A DNA stretch of 41,252 bases from CALJFL01 sp039964455 (GCA_039964455.1 JBDVXK010000002.1:1-41252); one strand, 5' to 3'. Counted from the stretch's first letter, positions 16,553 through 25,509 are shown. A program made the numbers and translations. Notes: generated by a model not told the origin, from the sequence alone.

Positions 16553-17257
16553 CTATAAGGGCAACACCCTGATATTACGGAACCAGACTTTATCCCAGTG
16601 GTCCTGCAAGCCAATATGACCCTCTCGCAGTGTGCCCCACCGGGGCCGATCCGAGAATTTGCTGTCTTCGTACCATGTCTGCCACTGTGCATCACCCTGC
16701 ACAAAATCGGCCGTAAGGCGCTCGTTCAGCCAGAACTGTACCTTTGGGCCCCTGGCAATAATATGCACGCGATTCCAGTAACCCACGGGCTGACTGGTGT
16801 CGTGATCAGGCACTGTCATGTCATACAAAGCGCCAGCTCGGTGAGAGGGAAAAAAACGATCCCAATGGCCAATATTGTCGAGCACCTGCATTTCCATGCC
16901 CGTCTGGAAAATTCGGTCGCCGGACTCATCGGCCCGAATGAAAATACCACTGTTGCCCGAGTCAGAAATACGCCACTCAAGCTTCAGTTCAAAATCAGCA
17001 AAGCGCTCGCGAGTGATTAAATCACCGGCTGAATCCAGCCGCGTAAGACATCCGTTTTCAATGCCCCAGCCGGGATTCACGTCGGCCTCTGCATAGCTAC
17101 GCCACTGATCAAGGCTCTCGCCATCGAATAGCAGTTGCCATCCGCCAGCGCTCTCCTCTGGCGCGAGAGCATTCCGGCATTCACTGGCAGCTATCACCGG
17201 GTCATCACCGCAGCCGGCCAGAACGGCGCAAAGGCAAAGCGTTACAATTTTTTGCAT
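16553..17257 (-). CDS. DUF1080 (3-keto-disaccharide hydrolase family) lipoprotein
   Basis: An upstream in-frame ATG exists at 17296, but the ATG at 17255-17257 gives a proper lipoprotein signal: MQKIVTLCLCAVLAGC with the lipobox Cys at residue 16, so this start is chosen (234 aa). The mature part has the DUF1080 pattern GGWQLLFDGESLDQWR, then WGIENGCL, DFELKLEWRISDSGNSGIFIR and a C-terminal WFRNIRVLPL, a concanavalin-like beta-sandwich. Family members act on 3-keto-glycosides or bind carbohydrate. An Asp follows near the lipobox (C-G-D-D), which may favour inner membrane retention. It is divergent from the iron transporter genes. Confidence 0.87.
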   Translation of the reverse strand: MQKIVTLCLCAVLAGCGDDPVIAASECRNALAPEESAGGWQLLFDGESLDQWRSYAEADVNPGWGIENGCLTRLDSAGDLITRERFADFELKLEWRISDSGNSGIFIRADESGDRIFQTGMEMQVLDNIGHWDRFFPSHRAGALYDMTVPDHDTSQPVGYWNRVHIIARGPKVQFWLNERLTADFVQGDAQWQTWYEDSKFSDRPRWGTLREGHIGLQDHWDKVWFRNIRVLPL

Positions 17258-17388
17258 AGTTGAAGAATCAGTGCTTTCGTCGAGAGTCGCCAGCATAAGT
17301 TATTTGGGCACCAGGTTGACACCCCCGCTGTAACACTGGATTCACCAGACCCGGCTATCAGCACACTCCTCTCAGCCCGATGGCCCGC

Positions 17389-17417
17389 TTGCATTCCAAC
17401 CCGTAAATGAGAATAAT
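17389..17417 (+). promoter_or_regulatory. Sigma-70 promoter of the iron ABC operon
   Basis: TTGCAT (17389-17394), 17-base spacer, AATAAT (17412-17417). The -10 box lies inside the Fur box at 17408-17428, so Fur-iron binding would block RNA polymerase. The predicted start near 17424 leaves the first ATG (17432) with almost no leader, which supports use of the ATG at 17456. Confidence 0.55.
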
Positions 17418-17428
17418 TAGCATTCTCA
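17408..17428. promoter_or_regulatory. Fur box
   Basis: TGAGAAT-N7-ATTCTCA is a perfect 7-7-7 inverted repeat. The inner 19 bases match the Fur consensus GATAATGATAATCATTATC at 14 of 19 positions. It lies immediately upstream of a ferric iron ABC transporter operon, as expected for iron-dependent repression. Confidence 0.88.
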
Positions 17429-17455
17429 ACAATGCCTCGCAAGGATCTCTGTGTA

Positions 17456-18499
17456 ATGCCCACTCGCACCCCCCTACGCGCTCCGCGCTATGCCCTGCGC
17501 GCATTGCTCGCAATCACCCTGAGCCATGCCTCGCTATCGCAGGCCGCAAACGAGCTTAATATCTATTCGGCCAGACAGGAGGCGCTGATCAAGCCCCTCC
17601 TGGACACCTATAGTGAGCAAACCGGCACAACGATTAATCTTGTTACCGGCAAGGGGGATGCACTGCTTACCCGCCTCCAGAGCGAGGGACGGAACTCTCC
17701 GGCCGACGTATTGATTACCACCGATGCAGGCAGACTTTACCGGGCACAAGAGGCAGGTGTATTACAACAAGTGTCATCTGACACACTGGATCGCGATATC
17801 CCCTCCCACCTGCGCAGTGCTGAAGGCTACTGGTATGGCTTGAGCGTACGGGCTCGCGGCATCGTCTATGCACGCGACCGCGTAAAGCCTGAAGAACTTT
17901 CTACCTACGAAGCGCTGGCGCAGCCGCAATGGCGCGGGCGTATCTGCGTGCGATCCTCCAGCAATATCTACAACCAGTCACTGGTGGCCGGCATGCTGGC
18001 CACCGAGGGTGAGGATAAAACTGCGGCCTGGTTGAACGGCTTTGTTGGCAACTTCGCCCGCCCACCACAGGGTGGTGATCGAGACCAGATCAAGGCGGTC
18101 GCTGCCGGTCAGTGTGATGTGGCCGTGGTCAACAGCTATTACCTGGGCGGCATGATTCGTTCAACCGACTCCGAGCAAACAGAGGCTGCTGCCAAGGTGG
18201 CGATATTCTGGCCCAACCAGTCCGGCCGCGGCACACATATTAATGTGTCTGGCGCCGGCGTCACTGCCGCTACCGACAACGCCGCTGCGGCTGTCCAGCT
18301 CATAGAATTTCTGGCCAGCGACACCAGCCAGCGCTGGTATGGCGAAGCCAACAACGAATACCCCGTGCGCGAAGATGTGCCCGCCAGCGAGCTGTTGCGT
18401 TCCTGGGGTGATTTCAAGCGCGATCAGGTCAATGTTACTGATCTGGGCCGCAACAACGCGCAGGCCGTCATGGCCATGGATCGCGCCAACTGGAAGTAG
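17456..18499 (+). CDS. fbpA: Ferric iron ABC transporter, periplasmic substrate-binding protein (FbpA/FutA-like)
   Basis: An ATG at 17432 is in frame but lies only three bases after the Fur box and lacks a ribosome binding site; the ATG at 17456 has AAGGA ten bases upstream and is chosen (347 aa). A signal peptide ends SLSQA before NELNIYSARQE, the typical start of the mature iron-binding protein. GDRDQIKAVAAGQCDVAVVNSYYLGGM carries the tandem tyrosines that bind Fe3+ in this family. It captures free ferric iron in the periplasm and passes it to the permease encoded 17 bases downstream. Confidence 0.94.
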   Translation: MPTRTPLRAPRYALRALLAITLSHASLSQAANELNIYSARQEALIKPLLDTYSEQTGTTINLVTGKGDALLTRLQSEGRNSPADVLITTDAGRLYRAQEAGVLQQVSSDTLDRDIPSHLRSAEGYWYGLSVRARGIVYARDRVKPEELSTYEALAQPQWRGRICVRSSSNIYNQSLVAGMLATEGEDKTAAWLNGFVGNFARPPQGGDRDQIKAVAAGQCDVAVVNSYYLGGMIRSTDSEQTEAAAKVAIFWPNQSGRGTHINVSGAGVTAATDNAAAAVQLIEFLASDTSQRWYGEANNEYPVREDVPASELLRSWGDFKRDQVNVTDLGRNNAQAVMAMDRANWK

Positions 18500-18516
18500 C
18501 CATCGCGGCCACCCGA

Positions 18517-20151
18517 ATGAACAACACGACCCACACGGGAGCTTATACCTGGCGGATTAGCCTACTACTGATTGCCACACTGGTGTCACTGCCGGTCATG
18601 GTAATTATTGCGAGCCTGTTACAGCCCTATTCGCCCGCATGGGGACACCTGCTAGACACGGTATTAGCAGACTACGTAATCAACTCACTGCTGCTGATGT
18701 GCGGTGTGGGCATCGGCACCCTGGTGCTGGGCGTCACCGCTGCCTGGCTAACCACAATGTGTGAGTTTCCCGGCAGGCGCTTTTTCAGCTGGGCGCTGTT
18801 ACTGCCTATGGCAATGCCTGCCTACATCATTGCCTATACCTACACCGGTCTTCTGGATTTTAGCGGTCCTGTTCAAACCGCGCTGCGCGATACCTTTGAC
18901 TGGCGCTACAACGATTACTATTTCCCGGAAACTCGTTCGCTGGGCGGTGCCATCTGCATGCTTTCACTGGTGCTTTATCCGTACGTCTATCTGCTGGTAC
19001 GCGTGGCGTTTCTGGAGCAGTCTACTGCCGTACTGGAAGCCAGTCGCAGTCTCGGAAATACAGCCTGGCAAACCTTTATCAAGGTGGCCCTGCCGATGGC
19101 CAGGCCCGCGATAGTGGCCGGTGTTAGTCTGGCACTCATGGAAACCCTCGCCGACTACGGCACCGTCGAATACTTTGGTGTCAGTGTTTTCACTACCGGC
19201 ATATTCCGCACCTGGTACGGGCTGGGTGAATTGGGTACTGCGGCTCAACTGGCCGCCTTCCTGTTGATTTTTGTCTTCGTGCTTGTCGTGCTGGAACGCT
19301 GGTCGCGGCGACGGCTGCGATTTCACGACACCGCGGTCAATCGTCATCCGGTAAGGATCGCACTCTCAGGTGGGCGCGCAGTCGCCGCATTTCTGGCGGC
19401 ACTGGCTATGTTTGCGCTGGGCTTCTTCATCCCGGCAGCACAACTGGCATTGTGGACACTGGGTAATTGGCAGAGCGGCCTGGACCTGACGTTTGTAGCC
19501 CTGGTAGCAAACAGTTTTGGATTGGCGGGCGCGGCGGCCGTATGCTGCCTGCTGGTCGCCCTACTGCTGGGCTATGGCAAGCGATTGCGTCCGGCGCCAT
19601 TGGAAGTGAGCGCCGTAAGGGTCTCTACAATGGGCTATGCGGTACCGGGCACGGTGATTGCGGTGGGCGTATTGATTCCTTTTGCCTGGCTGGACAATCG
19701 CATCGACGAGTTGGCACGCGACTGGTTCGGTGTCAGCACAGGTTTGCTGCTTAGCGGCACCTTGATTGCACTCACCTTCGCCTATGTTGTGCGCTTCCTT
19801 TCGGTGTCAGTGCAATCAGTTGAATCAGGCTTGGCCCGTATTCGGCCCAGCCTGGACGAATCGGCGCGATCTCTGGGCCAATCACCGGTGGGCGTATTGC
19901 GTCGTATACACCTGCCAATCTTGCGCGGAAGCTTGCTGACCGCACTCTTGCTGGTGTTTGTTGATGTACTTAAGGAACTGCCCACGACGCTTATCTTGCG
20001 GCCATTCAATTTCAACACATTGGCAGTACGCACCTACGAGCTGGCTTCCGACGAGCGACTGGCCGAGGCGGCACTACCGGCACTGGCTATCGTTATCATA
20101 GGGTTGTTGCCGGTGATAGTGATGACACGAACCATAGGCGGGAGGAACTAG
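18517..20151 (+). CDS. fbpB: Ferric iron ABC transporter, fused permease (FbpB-like)
   Basis: 544 aa with about 12 membrane helices in two homologous halves, each with an EAA loop that contacts the ATPase (LEASRSLGNTAWQTFIKVALPMARPAI near 172-198; DESARSLGQSPVGVLRRIHLPILRGS near 447-472). This doubled arrangement is typical of Fbp/Sfu ferric permeases. Its ribosome binding site is weak, and it probably relies on co-transcription with the binding protein 17 bases upstream. The ATPase gene starts three bases after its stop. Confidence 0.94.
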   Translation: MNNTTHTGAYTWRISLLLIATLVSLPVMVIIASLLQPYSPAWGHLLDTVLADYVINSLLLMCGVGIGTLVLGVTAAWLTTMCEFPGRRFFSWALLLPMAMPAYIIAYTYTGLLDFSGPVQTALRDTFDWRYNDYYFPETRSLGGAICMLSLVLYPYVYLLVRVAFLEQSTAVLEASRSLGNTAWQTFIKVALPMARPAIVAGVSLALMETLADYGTVEYFGVSVFTTGIFRTWYGLGELGTAAQLAAFLLIFVFVLVVLERWSRRRLRFHDTAVNRHPVRIALSGGRAVAAFLAALAMFALGFFIPAAQLALWTLGNWQSGLDLTFVALVANSFGLAGAAAVCCLLVALLLGYGKRLRPAPLEVSAVRVSTMGYAVPGTVIAVGVLIPFAWLDNRIDELARDWFGVSTGLLLSGTLIALTFAYVVRFLSVSVQSVESGLARIRPSLDESARSLGQSPVGVLRRIHLPILRGSLLTALLLVFVDVLKELPTTLILRPFNFNTLAVRTYELASDERLAEAALPALAIVIIGLLPVIVMTRTIGGRN

Positions 20152-20154
20152 CGC

Positions 20155-21198
20155 ATGTCGCGACAACTGCGTGTAGACGGGGTCTCGGTGGCCTACGGTG
20201 ACTTCACCGCTGTGCGGGAGGTTTCATTGGAACTGGAAGCCGGCGACATCGCTTGCCTGCTAGGCCCAAGTGGCTGCGGTAAAACCAGCTTGCTGCGTGC
20301 CATTGCCGGTTTCGAACCCATCACAACCGGCTGCATCAGCCTCAACAACAGTGAGCTCAGCACCCCCGATCACACCTTACCCACCGAGCAGCGCCGGGTT
20401 GGAATGGTATTTCAGGATTTCGCACTGTTTCCCCACTTGTCGGTGGCGGACAATGTCGGCTTTGGCTTGTCAACGCTTGGCAAACAAGCGCGACGGCAAA
20501 AAGTTGCAGAAATGCTGACGCTTGTCGGCCTCGAGCAATACGCCACTAGTTTTCCACACCAGCTATCGGGCGGCCAGCAACAACGCGTGGCGCTGGCAAG
20601 GGCGCTGGCGCCCAACCCCGACCTACTTTTACTGGATGAGCCCTTCTCCAGCCTGGATAGCGAGTTGCGCGAGAGCCTGGCCGCAGAGGTTCGCGCCCTG
20701 CTTAAAGCCAGCGGGGTTACTGCAGTGCTGGTCACCCACGACCAGCATGAGGCATTCGCTGTGGCAGACCACATCACCCTTATGAAAGACGGAGGCGTTG
20801 TACAGGCAGGCACACCCCGGTCTTTATACCAAACACCGAATGCCCCGTTTGTAGCCGATTTTATCGGCCAGGGCTCGGTGATCGAGGTGACCGTATCGAG
20901 CGGCGGTGCTCTTAGCCACAACTTGGGTCAACTGGATCCAGCCATCATCCCGCGCGGTATTGGCGGCGCCGTGAGCATACTGTTACGCCCGCACCAGGTG
21001 ATAATCAGCGACGACAGTCCGTTGCACTTAACGGTTACCAGCCGGGCTTTTCGGGGCACCCACTTTCTCTATTCACTCGCACTCCCCGACGGGCAAACGC
21101 TGGAATGTCTGGCGACCATAGAGTCAGAAGTCGAACTCGGTGAGACCCTGCCCATCCGCCTGGATCTAAGCAAGCCGACAATCTTCGGTTCCGGCTAA
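20155..21198 (+). CDS. fbpC: Ferric iron ABC transporter, ATP-binding protein (FbpC-like)
   Basis: 347 aa. Walker A GPSGCGKTS (37-45), the signature LSGGQQQR (137-144) and Walker B LLLLDEPFSSLD (157-168) are intact, followed by the switch His in LVTHDQ. The C-terminal part (about 240-347) is a TOBE-like regulatory domain (VSILLRPHQVIIS). It powers import of ferric iron through the permease encoded just upstream; a strong GGGAGG ribosome binding site lies in the end of that gene. Confidence 0.94.
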   Translation: MSRQLRVDGVSVAYGDFTAVREVSLELEAGDIACLLGPSGCGKTSLLRAIAGFEPITTGCISLNNSELSTPDHTLPTEQRRVGMVFQDFALFPHLSVADNVGFGLSTLGKQARRQKVAEMLTLVGLEQYATSFPHQLSGGQQQRVALARALAPNPDLLLLDEPFSSLDSELRESLAAEVRALLKASGVTAVLVTHDQHEAFAVADHITLMKDGGVVQAGTPRSLYQTPNAPFVADFIGQGSVIEVTVSSGGALSHNLGQLDPAIIPRGIGGAVSILLRPHQVIISDDSPLHLTVTSRAFRGTHFLYSLALPDGQTLECLATIESEVELGETLPIRLDLSKPTIFGSG

Positions 21199-21214
21199 GC
21201 CGCGCCCGGCTTGT

Positions 21215-21973
21215 TCAAGCCTGCCAACCGAAGGTTGCAAGCAAAGCGGCGAAAGAATCGCCAATAGCCCCATGCAGCTCTAAGTCTTCCCCGCTAACAG
21301 GATGTCTCAAACTCATATCGGTGCAGGCCAGCAACAGTCTGGGGCAATCGTATTGGGCCGCCATGAATCGATTGTGAACGCCTTTACCATGCTTGGCGTC
21401 ACCGATAATGGGATGGCCAATATGCTTCATATGACGACGCAACTGATGGCGACGCCCTGTCTCGGGATATAGCTGCACCAACGAATAACGCGTTTGCGGG
21501 TAGCGGTCCACAGCCACGGGCAGCTCAATAGTTGCCATACGCGAGTAGCGCGTTAAGGCCTCCTGCGCTGGCTTGTCGTCTCGCGAGCGGGCATCGGCAA
21601 TCTTGTCCCGCTGCTCTTTTAACGGATGATCAATAACACCCTGCTCCGGACAGTAACCACGAACCACTGCCAGATACTGCTTGTGGACCTGACGCTGCTC
21701 AAACTGCTGTGAAAGCTGTCTGGCTACTGCAGAGGAAAGGGCAAAAATCAGCACGCCGGAGGTCGGCTTATCCAGGCGATGAACCGGGTACACATGCTGA
21801 CCAATCTGGTCACGCAACATTTGCAGGGCAAACCGGGTTTCGTGCCTGTCCAGATGGCTGCGATGCACCAGTAAGCCGGCAGGCTTATTAATCGCTACGA
21901 GGTGTTCGTCCCTGTAAACCAGCGGTAGTTCTGCGGGCGTTTTCACAGGCTTAGCGAATACTGAAACCGGCAT
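21215..21973 (-). CDS. truC: tRNA pseudouridine(65) synthase TruC
   Basis: 252 aa. It carries the RluA/TruC motif HRLDKPTSG with catalytic D68, preceded by the early AINKPAGLLVHRS segment that marks the TruC branch, and GRRHQLRRHMKHIGHPIIGD. It isomerises uridine 65 of tRNA-Ile and tRNA-Asp. The start shown overlaps the upstream SDR by 23 bases; the true start may be a few codons later, since the first 16 residues are not conserved in the family. It is convergent with fbpC with a 16-base gap. Confidence 0.92.
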   Translation of the reverse strand: MPVSVFAKPVKTPAELPLVYRDEHLVAINKPAGLLVHRSHLDRHETRFALQMLRDQIGQHVYPVHRLDKPTSGVLIFALSSAVARQLSQQFEQRQVHKQYLAVVRGYCPEQGVIDHPLKEQRDKIADARSRDDKPAQEALTRYSRMATIELPVAVDRYPQTRYSLVQLYPETGRRHQLRRHMKHIGHPIIGDAKHGKGVHNRFMAAQYDCPRLLLACTDMSLRHPVSGEDLELHGAIGDSFAALLATFGWQA

Positions 21974-22721
21974 CCAGCGTCAGCAACTGGCCTGTTACCA
22001 GGTCGCTCCCTGTAATCAGGGACAAAATAGCATCGGCCACATCACCGGGACTGGCCATCTGGCCCAGCGCCGCTCGATCTTCCACCGATGCTTTAACCGT
22101 ATCCCAGGCATCACCCCAGCCATCGCGCGCCCAACTGCCATCAAGCAGGCCCGGACAAACCGCATTCACCCTGATGTTCTGGTCGCCCAACGCTCTGGCC
22201 AGACATTGCGTCAAACTGTTCAGTCCGGCTTTGGAGGCACAGTAGGCCATGGAGCTGCCACCCGTGGTAAAGGCAGCGACACTTGAAGTCATCACCACCT
22301 CAGCGCCATCGCGCTTTGCCAGATGTGGCGCTGCTGCGCGAGTCATAAAGAATGGACCCAGTAGATTAGTGTTCAAGGTCTGATGCCAGATATCTTCGGT
22401 CAGTAAATCCATCGCCTTGTGCTCGACATAGGTGGTGGTACCCGCGTTATTGACAAGGATATCGAGCTGGCCGAAGGCCTCTATCGTTGCTGCCACCAGG
22501 GCCTGACATTGGCTGTCATCGCTGACATCGGCTTGCACTACCAGGCCCTCGCCGCCCGCTTCAGTCACGCGCTGCAACGTGGCTTCAGCACCTTCTCTGG
22601 AATTCGCGTAGTTAATCACAACCCGCGCACCCTGCTGCGCGAGCTTAACTGCGGTGTCACTACCCACGCCGGAGCTGGCACCCGTGACTATCGCTACTTT
22701 TGTGTTCAATTCCATGCGCAC
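21951..22721 (-). CDS. Short-chain dehydrogenase/reductase (SDR)
   Basis: 256 aa (residue 3 is a possible alternative Met). Classical SDR motifs: TGASSGVG (13-20), NNAG (91-94), S147, Y160 and K164 in YCASK, and a C-terminal TLDAGFSIR. NYANSREGA after the second strand suggests NADP preference. Its reading frame overlaps the start of truC by 23 bases. It lies 42 bases downstream of the ABM-fold gene on the same strand, so the two are probably co-transcribed. Its substrate is unknown; a nearby divergent P450 could provide hydroxylated products for it. Confidence 0.92.
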   Translation of the reverse strand: MRMELNTKVAIVTGASSGVGSDTAVKLAQQGARVVINYANSREGAEATLQRVTEAGGEGLVVQADVSDDSQCQALVAATIEAFGQLDILVNNAGTTTYVEHKAMDLLTEDIWHQTLNTNLLGPFFMTRAAAPHLAKRDGAEVVMTSSVAAFTTGGSSMAYCASKAGLNSLTQCLARALGDQNIRVNAVCPGLLDGSWARDGWGDAWDTVKASVEDRAALGQMASPGDVADAILSLITGSDLVTGQLLTLDAGFSIR

Positions 22722-22763
22722 ACTCTTCTGTTGGTTAATGTCATAGTCTGTTTAGAGGAAGAT

Positions 22764-23075
22764 TTAACCCGCCGGTAAAACCTGCCACTCGGGGGCCTCG
22801 AACTCACCGATAAATTCGATATGCACGAACGGTGTCTGCTCGGCAATGATCGCCGCCACCTCCGCCGGAATCTTACTCTCCATTGCATCGCGGGCAGCCT
22901 TGGACTCCCAGGTCGCTATCGCCAGCAACTTGTCTGGCTCTCCGATCTTACGGTGCAGCCGCGTTCCCTGCGCACCCGGGGCATTCTGAATGTAGCGACT
23001 GGCGCGCTCCCAGGCATCGGCATACTGCTCGGGCGTATAACCGGGCCCAATGTGAACTTCGAAGATGTAATGCAT
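22764..23075 (-). CDS. ABM-fold (antibiotic biosynthesis monooxygenase-like) protein
   Basis: 103 aa. The frame is open to 23123, but the ATG at 23073-23075 has a strong GGGAGG ribosome binding site five bases upstream and gives the natural start MHYIFEVHIGPGY. The ferredoxin-like alpha+beta pattern with central LLAIATWESKAARDAME and a final VHIEFIGEFEAP is typical of dimeric ABM proteins. Such proteins act as small oxygenases, haem binders or quinol monooxygenases; no activity can be fixed from the sequence. It is divergent from the P450 gene with 138 bases between the starts. Confidence 0.8.
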   Translation of the reverse strand: MHYIFEVHIGPGYTPEQYADAWERASRYIQNAPGAQGTRLHRKIGEPDKLLAIATWESKAARDAMESKIPAEVAAIIAEQTPFVHIEFIGEFEAPEWQVLPAG

Positions 23076-23213
23076 GATTTCCTCCCAGCCGCGAAGTAAG
23101 ACAAATCCCGTTGCGAATAACAAGCTCAGCGTTTTAGCAGCTTGCGAGCCGTATCCAAAGTCATTAAACTAACGACTATTAGTCTATAGCGCTTATCACC
23201 CTGGAGTAGAGTC

Positions 23214-24575
23214 ATGGAATTTGCCGTTCCCGAATACACCCGGCATCGCGACAACAGCAAGTTGGGGCACATCCCCGGTAACTATGGCACGCCTTTGCTG
23301 GGTGACACTTTCAAGTTTGTTATGGATCCGTTCAAGACGCTGGACGACCGGTACAAAACCTATGGAGACGTGTCCAAAGCCAGCCTCACCTTCCAGAAGA
23401 TGGTGGTTGCGCTAGGCCCGGATTACATACAGCAACTCATGCTGGATGGCGATCAGTGCTACTCCTCTCGCATGGGCTACGATGCACCACTGGGCGACTT
23501 CTTCGCGGGCGGCCTGCTCATGAAAGACTTCGCCGAACACAAGTTCCACCGCCGCATCATGCAAACCGCATTCAAGATCGATGCAATGAGAACCTATGTT
23601 GACCAGATGCACCCGATTATCAGTGAACGTGTCAGTAGCTGGAGCAATCTCGACAAGTTCGAGTTTTACCCGAATATCAAAACCCTGCTGCTGGACGTTG
23701 GCGCCAAAGTGTTTCTAGGCCTGGAGATGGAGGGTGACGCCACCCGCGACCTGAACCAGTCATTCCTTGATATGAACGAGGGCACGATGGCACTGATCCG
23801 CAAGGACTGGCCGGGGCTGCTTTACCATAAAGGCCTGAAAGGTCGCCGCGAACTCGAATCCTTTTTTATAAGCCTTGTGCCTGGGCGCCGCGGTAACAGC
23901 GGCAATGATATGGCAACTTTTTTCGCCAACGAAAAAACCGAAGAAGGCGATTACTTTTCAGAAAAAGTTGTAGGCGAACACCTGATATTCCTGCTGCTGG
24001 CGGCGCACGACACCACCACCAGCGCCCTGACCATGGCCTCTTACTATCTGGCCAATGATCAAGCCTGGCAGGATAGGCTGCGCGAGGAAATCGGCGGACT
24101 GGGTAGAGCCGAACTGGAATACGATGACCTGGGCAAAAATGTGCCCGACCTGGACCATTGTTTTAAAGAGGTTCTCAGGATGAACCCACCGGTCCCCATG
24201 TTTATGCGCCGCACAGTGAAAGAGGTGGAGCTTGGTGGCTATCAGCTGGAACCGCACACCATGGTGCAGGTTTCACCCCTGTATACACAGCGTATGGAGG
24301 CCTGGTGGAGCAACCCACATCAGTTTGACCCCGATCGTTTTGTTCGCGAAGAGCACAAGCAGCACCCATTCCTCTGGGCACCGTTTGGCGGCGGCGCTCA
24401 TAAGTGCATTGGCTTACATTTCGCTGACATGCTGTTCAAGTGTGCGCTCTCGCACCTGGTGATGAACTATCGTTTTACTTTTGCAAGCGGGAGCCAATAC
24501 CCCAGTAAAATCCAGCATTTTCCATTCGCCAAGCCGATGGATAATTTACCGCTGGTACTGGAGCCGCTGCACTGA
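23214..24575 (+). CDS. Cytochrome P450
   Basis: 453 aa, ATG with TGGAG eight bases upstream. Conserved elements in order: I-helix AAHDTTT (263-269; the oxygen-binding A-x-D-T motif has H in the middle), K-helix EVLR (319-322, the E-x-x-R pair), and the haem-binding loop FGGGAHKCIG with the ligand Cys at 398. No membrane anchor is present, so it is soluble and needs separate redox partners, which are not encoded nearby. The overall pattern resembles the CYP51/CYP120-like branch that hydroxylates sterols, retinoids or other terpenoids; this is a guess from style. The intergenic region has GACTA-T-TAGTC (about 23174-23184), a possible operator. Confidence 0.95.
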   Translation: MEFAVPEYTRHRDNSKLGHIPGNYGTPLLGDTFKFVMDPFKTLDDRYKTYGDVSKASLTFQKMVVALGPDYIQQLMLDGDQCYSSRMGYDAPLGDFFAGGLLMKDFAEHKFHRRIMQTAFKIDAMRTYVDQMHPIISERVSSWSNLDKFEFYPNIKTLLLDVGAKVFLGLEMEGDATRDLNQSFLDMNEGTMALIRKDWPGLLYHKGLKGRRELESFFISLVPGRRGNSGNDMATFFANEKTEEGDYFSEKVVGEHLIFLLLAAHDTTTSALTMASYYLANDQAWQDRLREEIGGLGRAELEYDDLGKNVPDLDHCFKEVLRMNPPVPMFMRRTVKEVELGGYQLEPHTMVQVSPLYTQRMEAWWSNPHQFDPDRFVREEHKQHPFLWAPFGGGAHKCIGLHFADMLFKCALSHLVMNYRFTFASGSQYPSKIQHFPFAKPMDNLPLVLEPLH

Positions 24576-24580
24576 GTGAC

Positions 24581-25198
24581 CTACTGTAGCGTGCACTCCA
24601 GCGCTTCACCGTACCAATCTATCGTTGCCCGACCATCGGCCACTTTCAGCGACACATTCGGCGCCACATAACGGCCTGCAGGGGCACCCTTGGGCGCTAT
24701 CACTGTGACCTGGTCGTTACCTCTGGTCAGCACTGCGCTTTTAGGGTCTGAGTTACGATAGATGCTAACGGTAAAAGGCAGGGCAGATGCATCCTCACCA
24801 CATTGCAGGGAACGATAACGCGGCGCTTCCAACAGCCCACCGGCTATTTGCAGCTCGACGGTTTTAGACCGATAGGAAAACTCCACACAGCTGCGCACGT
24901 CCTCCGCCTTCCAGCAGTCATTGCGGCCTTTGATCCAGCCACGCTGCTGCGCTCTGAAATTAGCTCGCTCCTCCGCGGGAATATTCGCGCTGGCCTGGCT
25001 GTATGTTCTCGACAGACGCTGATCCAGCACAGCGAGGTCATCGTCACTGCAAATGAGGAGTTCTACTTCGCCTTCAGCTTTATCGCAGTCAAAGGCTGGG
25101 GCGACGGCAAATGCAGGCGCGCTGAAAACTGATAATCCCAGCATCAGGATAGGTATTAGGCGGCACAACTGTACCCATTGCTTTATAGAACGTTTCAT
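24581..25198 (-). CDS. Periplasmic DUF1311 / LprI-like protein
   Basis: The frame is open to 25243, but the ATG at 25196-25198 overlaps the stop of the preceding gene as ATGA and gives a clean signal peptide (MKRSIKQW... to APAFA), so it is chosen (205 aa). The mature N-terminal part has the DUF1311 pattern FDCDKAEGEVELLICSDDDLAVLDQRLSRTY and RAQQRGWIKGRNDC, with paired cysteines that probably form disulphides. This domain occurs in lysozyme inhibitor LprI. The C-terminal 90 residues are a separate beta-rich part that I do not recognise. It ends five bases from the P450 stop (convergent). Confidence 0.82.
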   Translation of the reverse strand: MKRSIKQWVQLCRLIPILMLGLSVFSAPAFAVAPAFDCDKAEGEVELLICSDDDLAVLDQRLSRTYSQASANIPAEERANFRAQQRGWIKGRNDCWKAEDVRSCVEFSYRSKTVELQIAGGLLEAPRYRSLQCGEDASALPFTVSIYRNSDPKSAVLTRGNDQVTVIAPKGAPAGRYVAPNVSLKVADGRATIDWYGEALECTLQ

Positions 25199-25509
25199 AT
25201 TGCAGCCTTCACGATTCTGTCGAACATACGGTCGCTGGTCCAACGACGCAGGAACAATAAGGGTGCTGCCATCTTTCCCTTCACATAACGCGTCTTGGGC
25301 TTATTGGCCTCAAGGGCTTTAGAGATTGTGTCGGCGATCACCGAAAGTGGGGAGTCACCGCCTTCCTTCTGCTCAAGTTCAGCCATGTTCTCCAGCCGCC
25401 GTGCTACGCCATAAACAACGTAACCATCAGCCAACAACTGTTGAACCACCGCCTTGCCGATTCCAGCCGAAGCACCTGTCACCAAAGCAACTTTGTTTGA
25501 CTCTGCCAT
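25195..25509 (-). pseudogene. SDR remnant with internal in-frame deletion of the catalytic core
   Basis: 104 aa from the ATG at 25507-25509, which has GGGAGG upstream (an earlier Met at 25542 is less likely). The first 49 residues are a normal SDR dinucleotide-binding start (KVALVTGASAGIG, then VVYGVARRLENMAELEQ). From about residue 51 the sequence matches the C-terminal end of the same family (SVIADTISKALEANKPKTRY, then PLLFLRRWTSDRMFDRIV). The middle, some 150 residues with NNAG, the catalytic Ser and YxxxK, is absent. The frame stays open, so a short protein may still be made and its translation couples to the DUF1311 gene via ATGA. It cannot be a working dehydrogenase. Confidence 0.82.
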
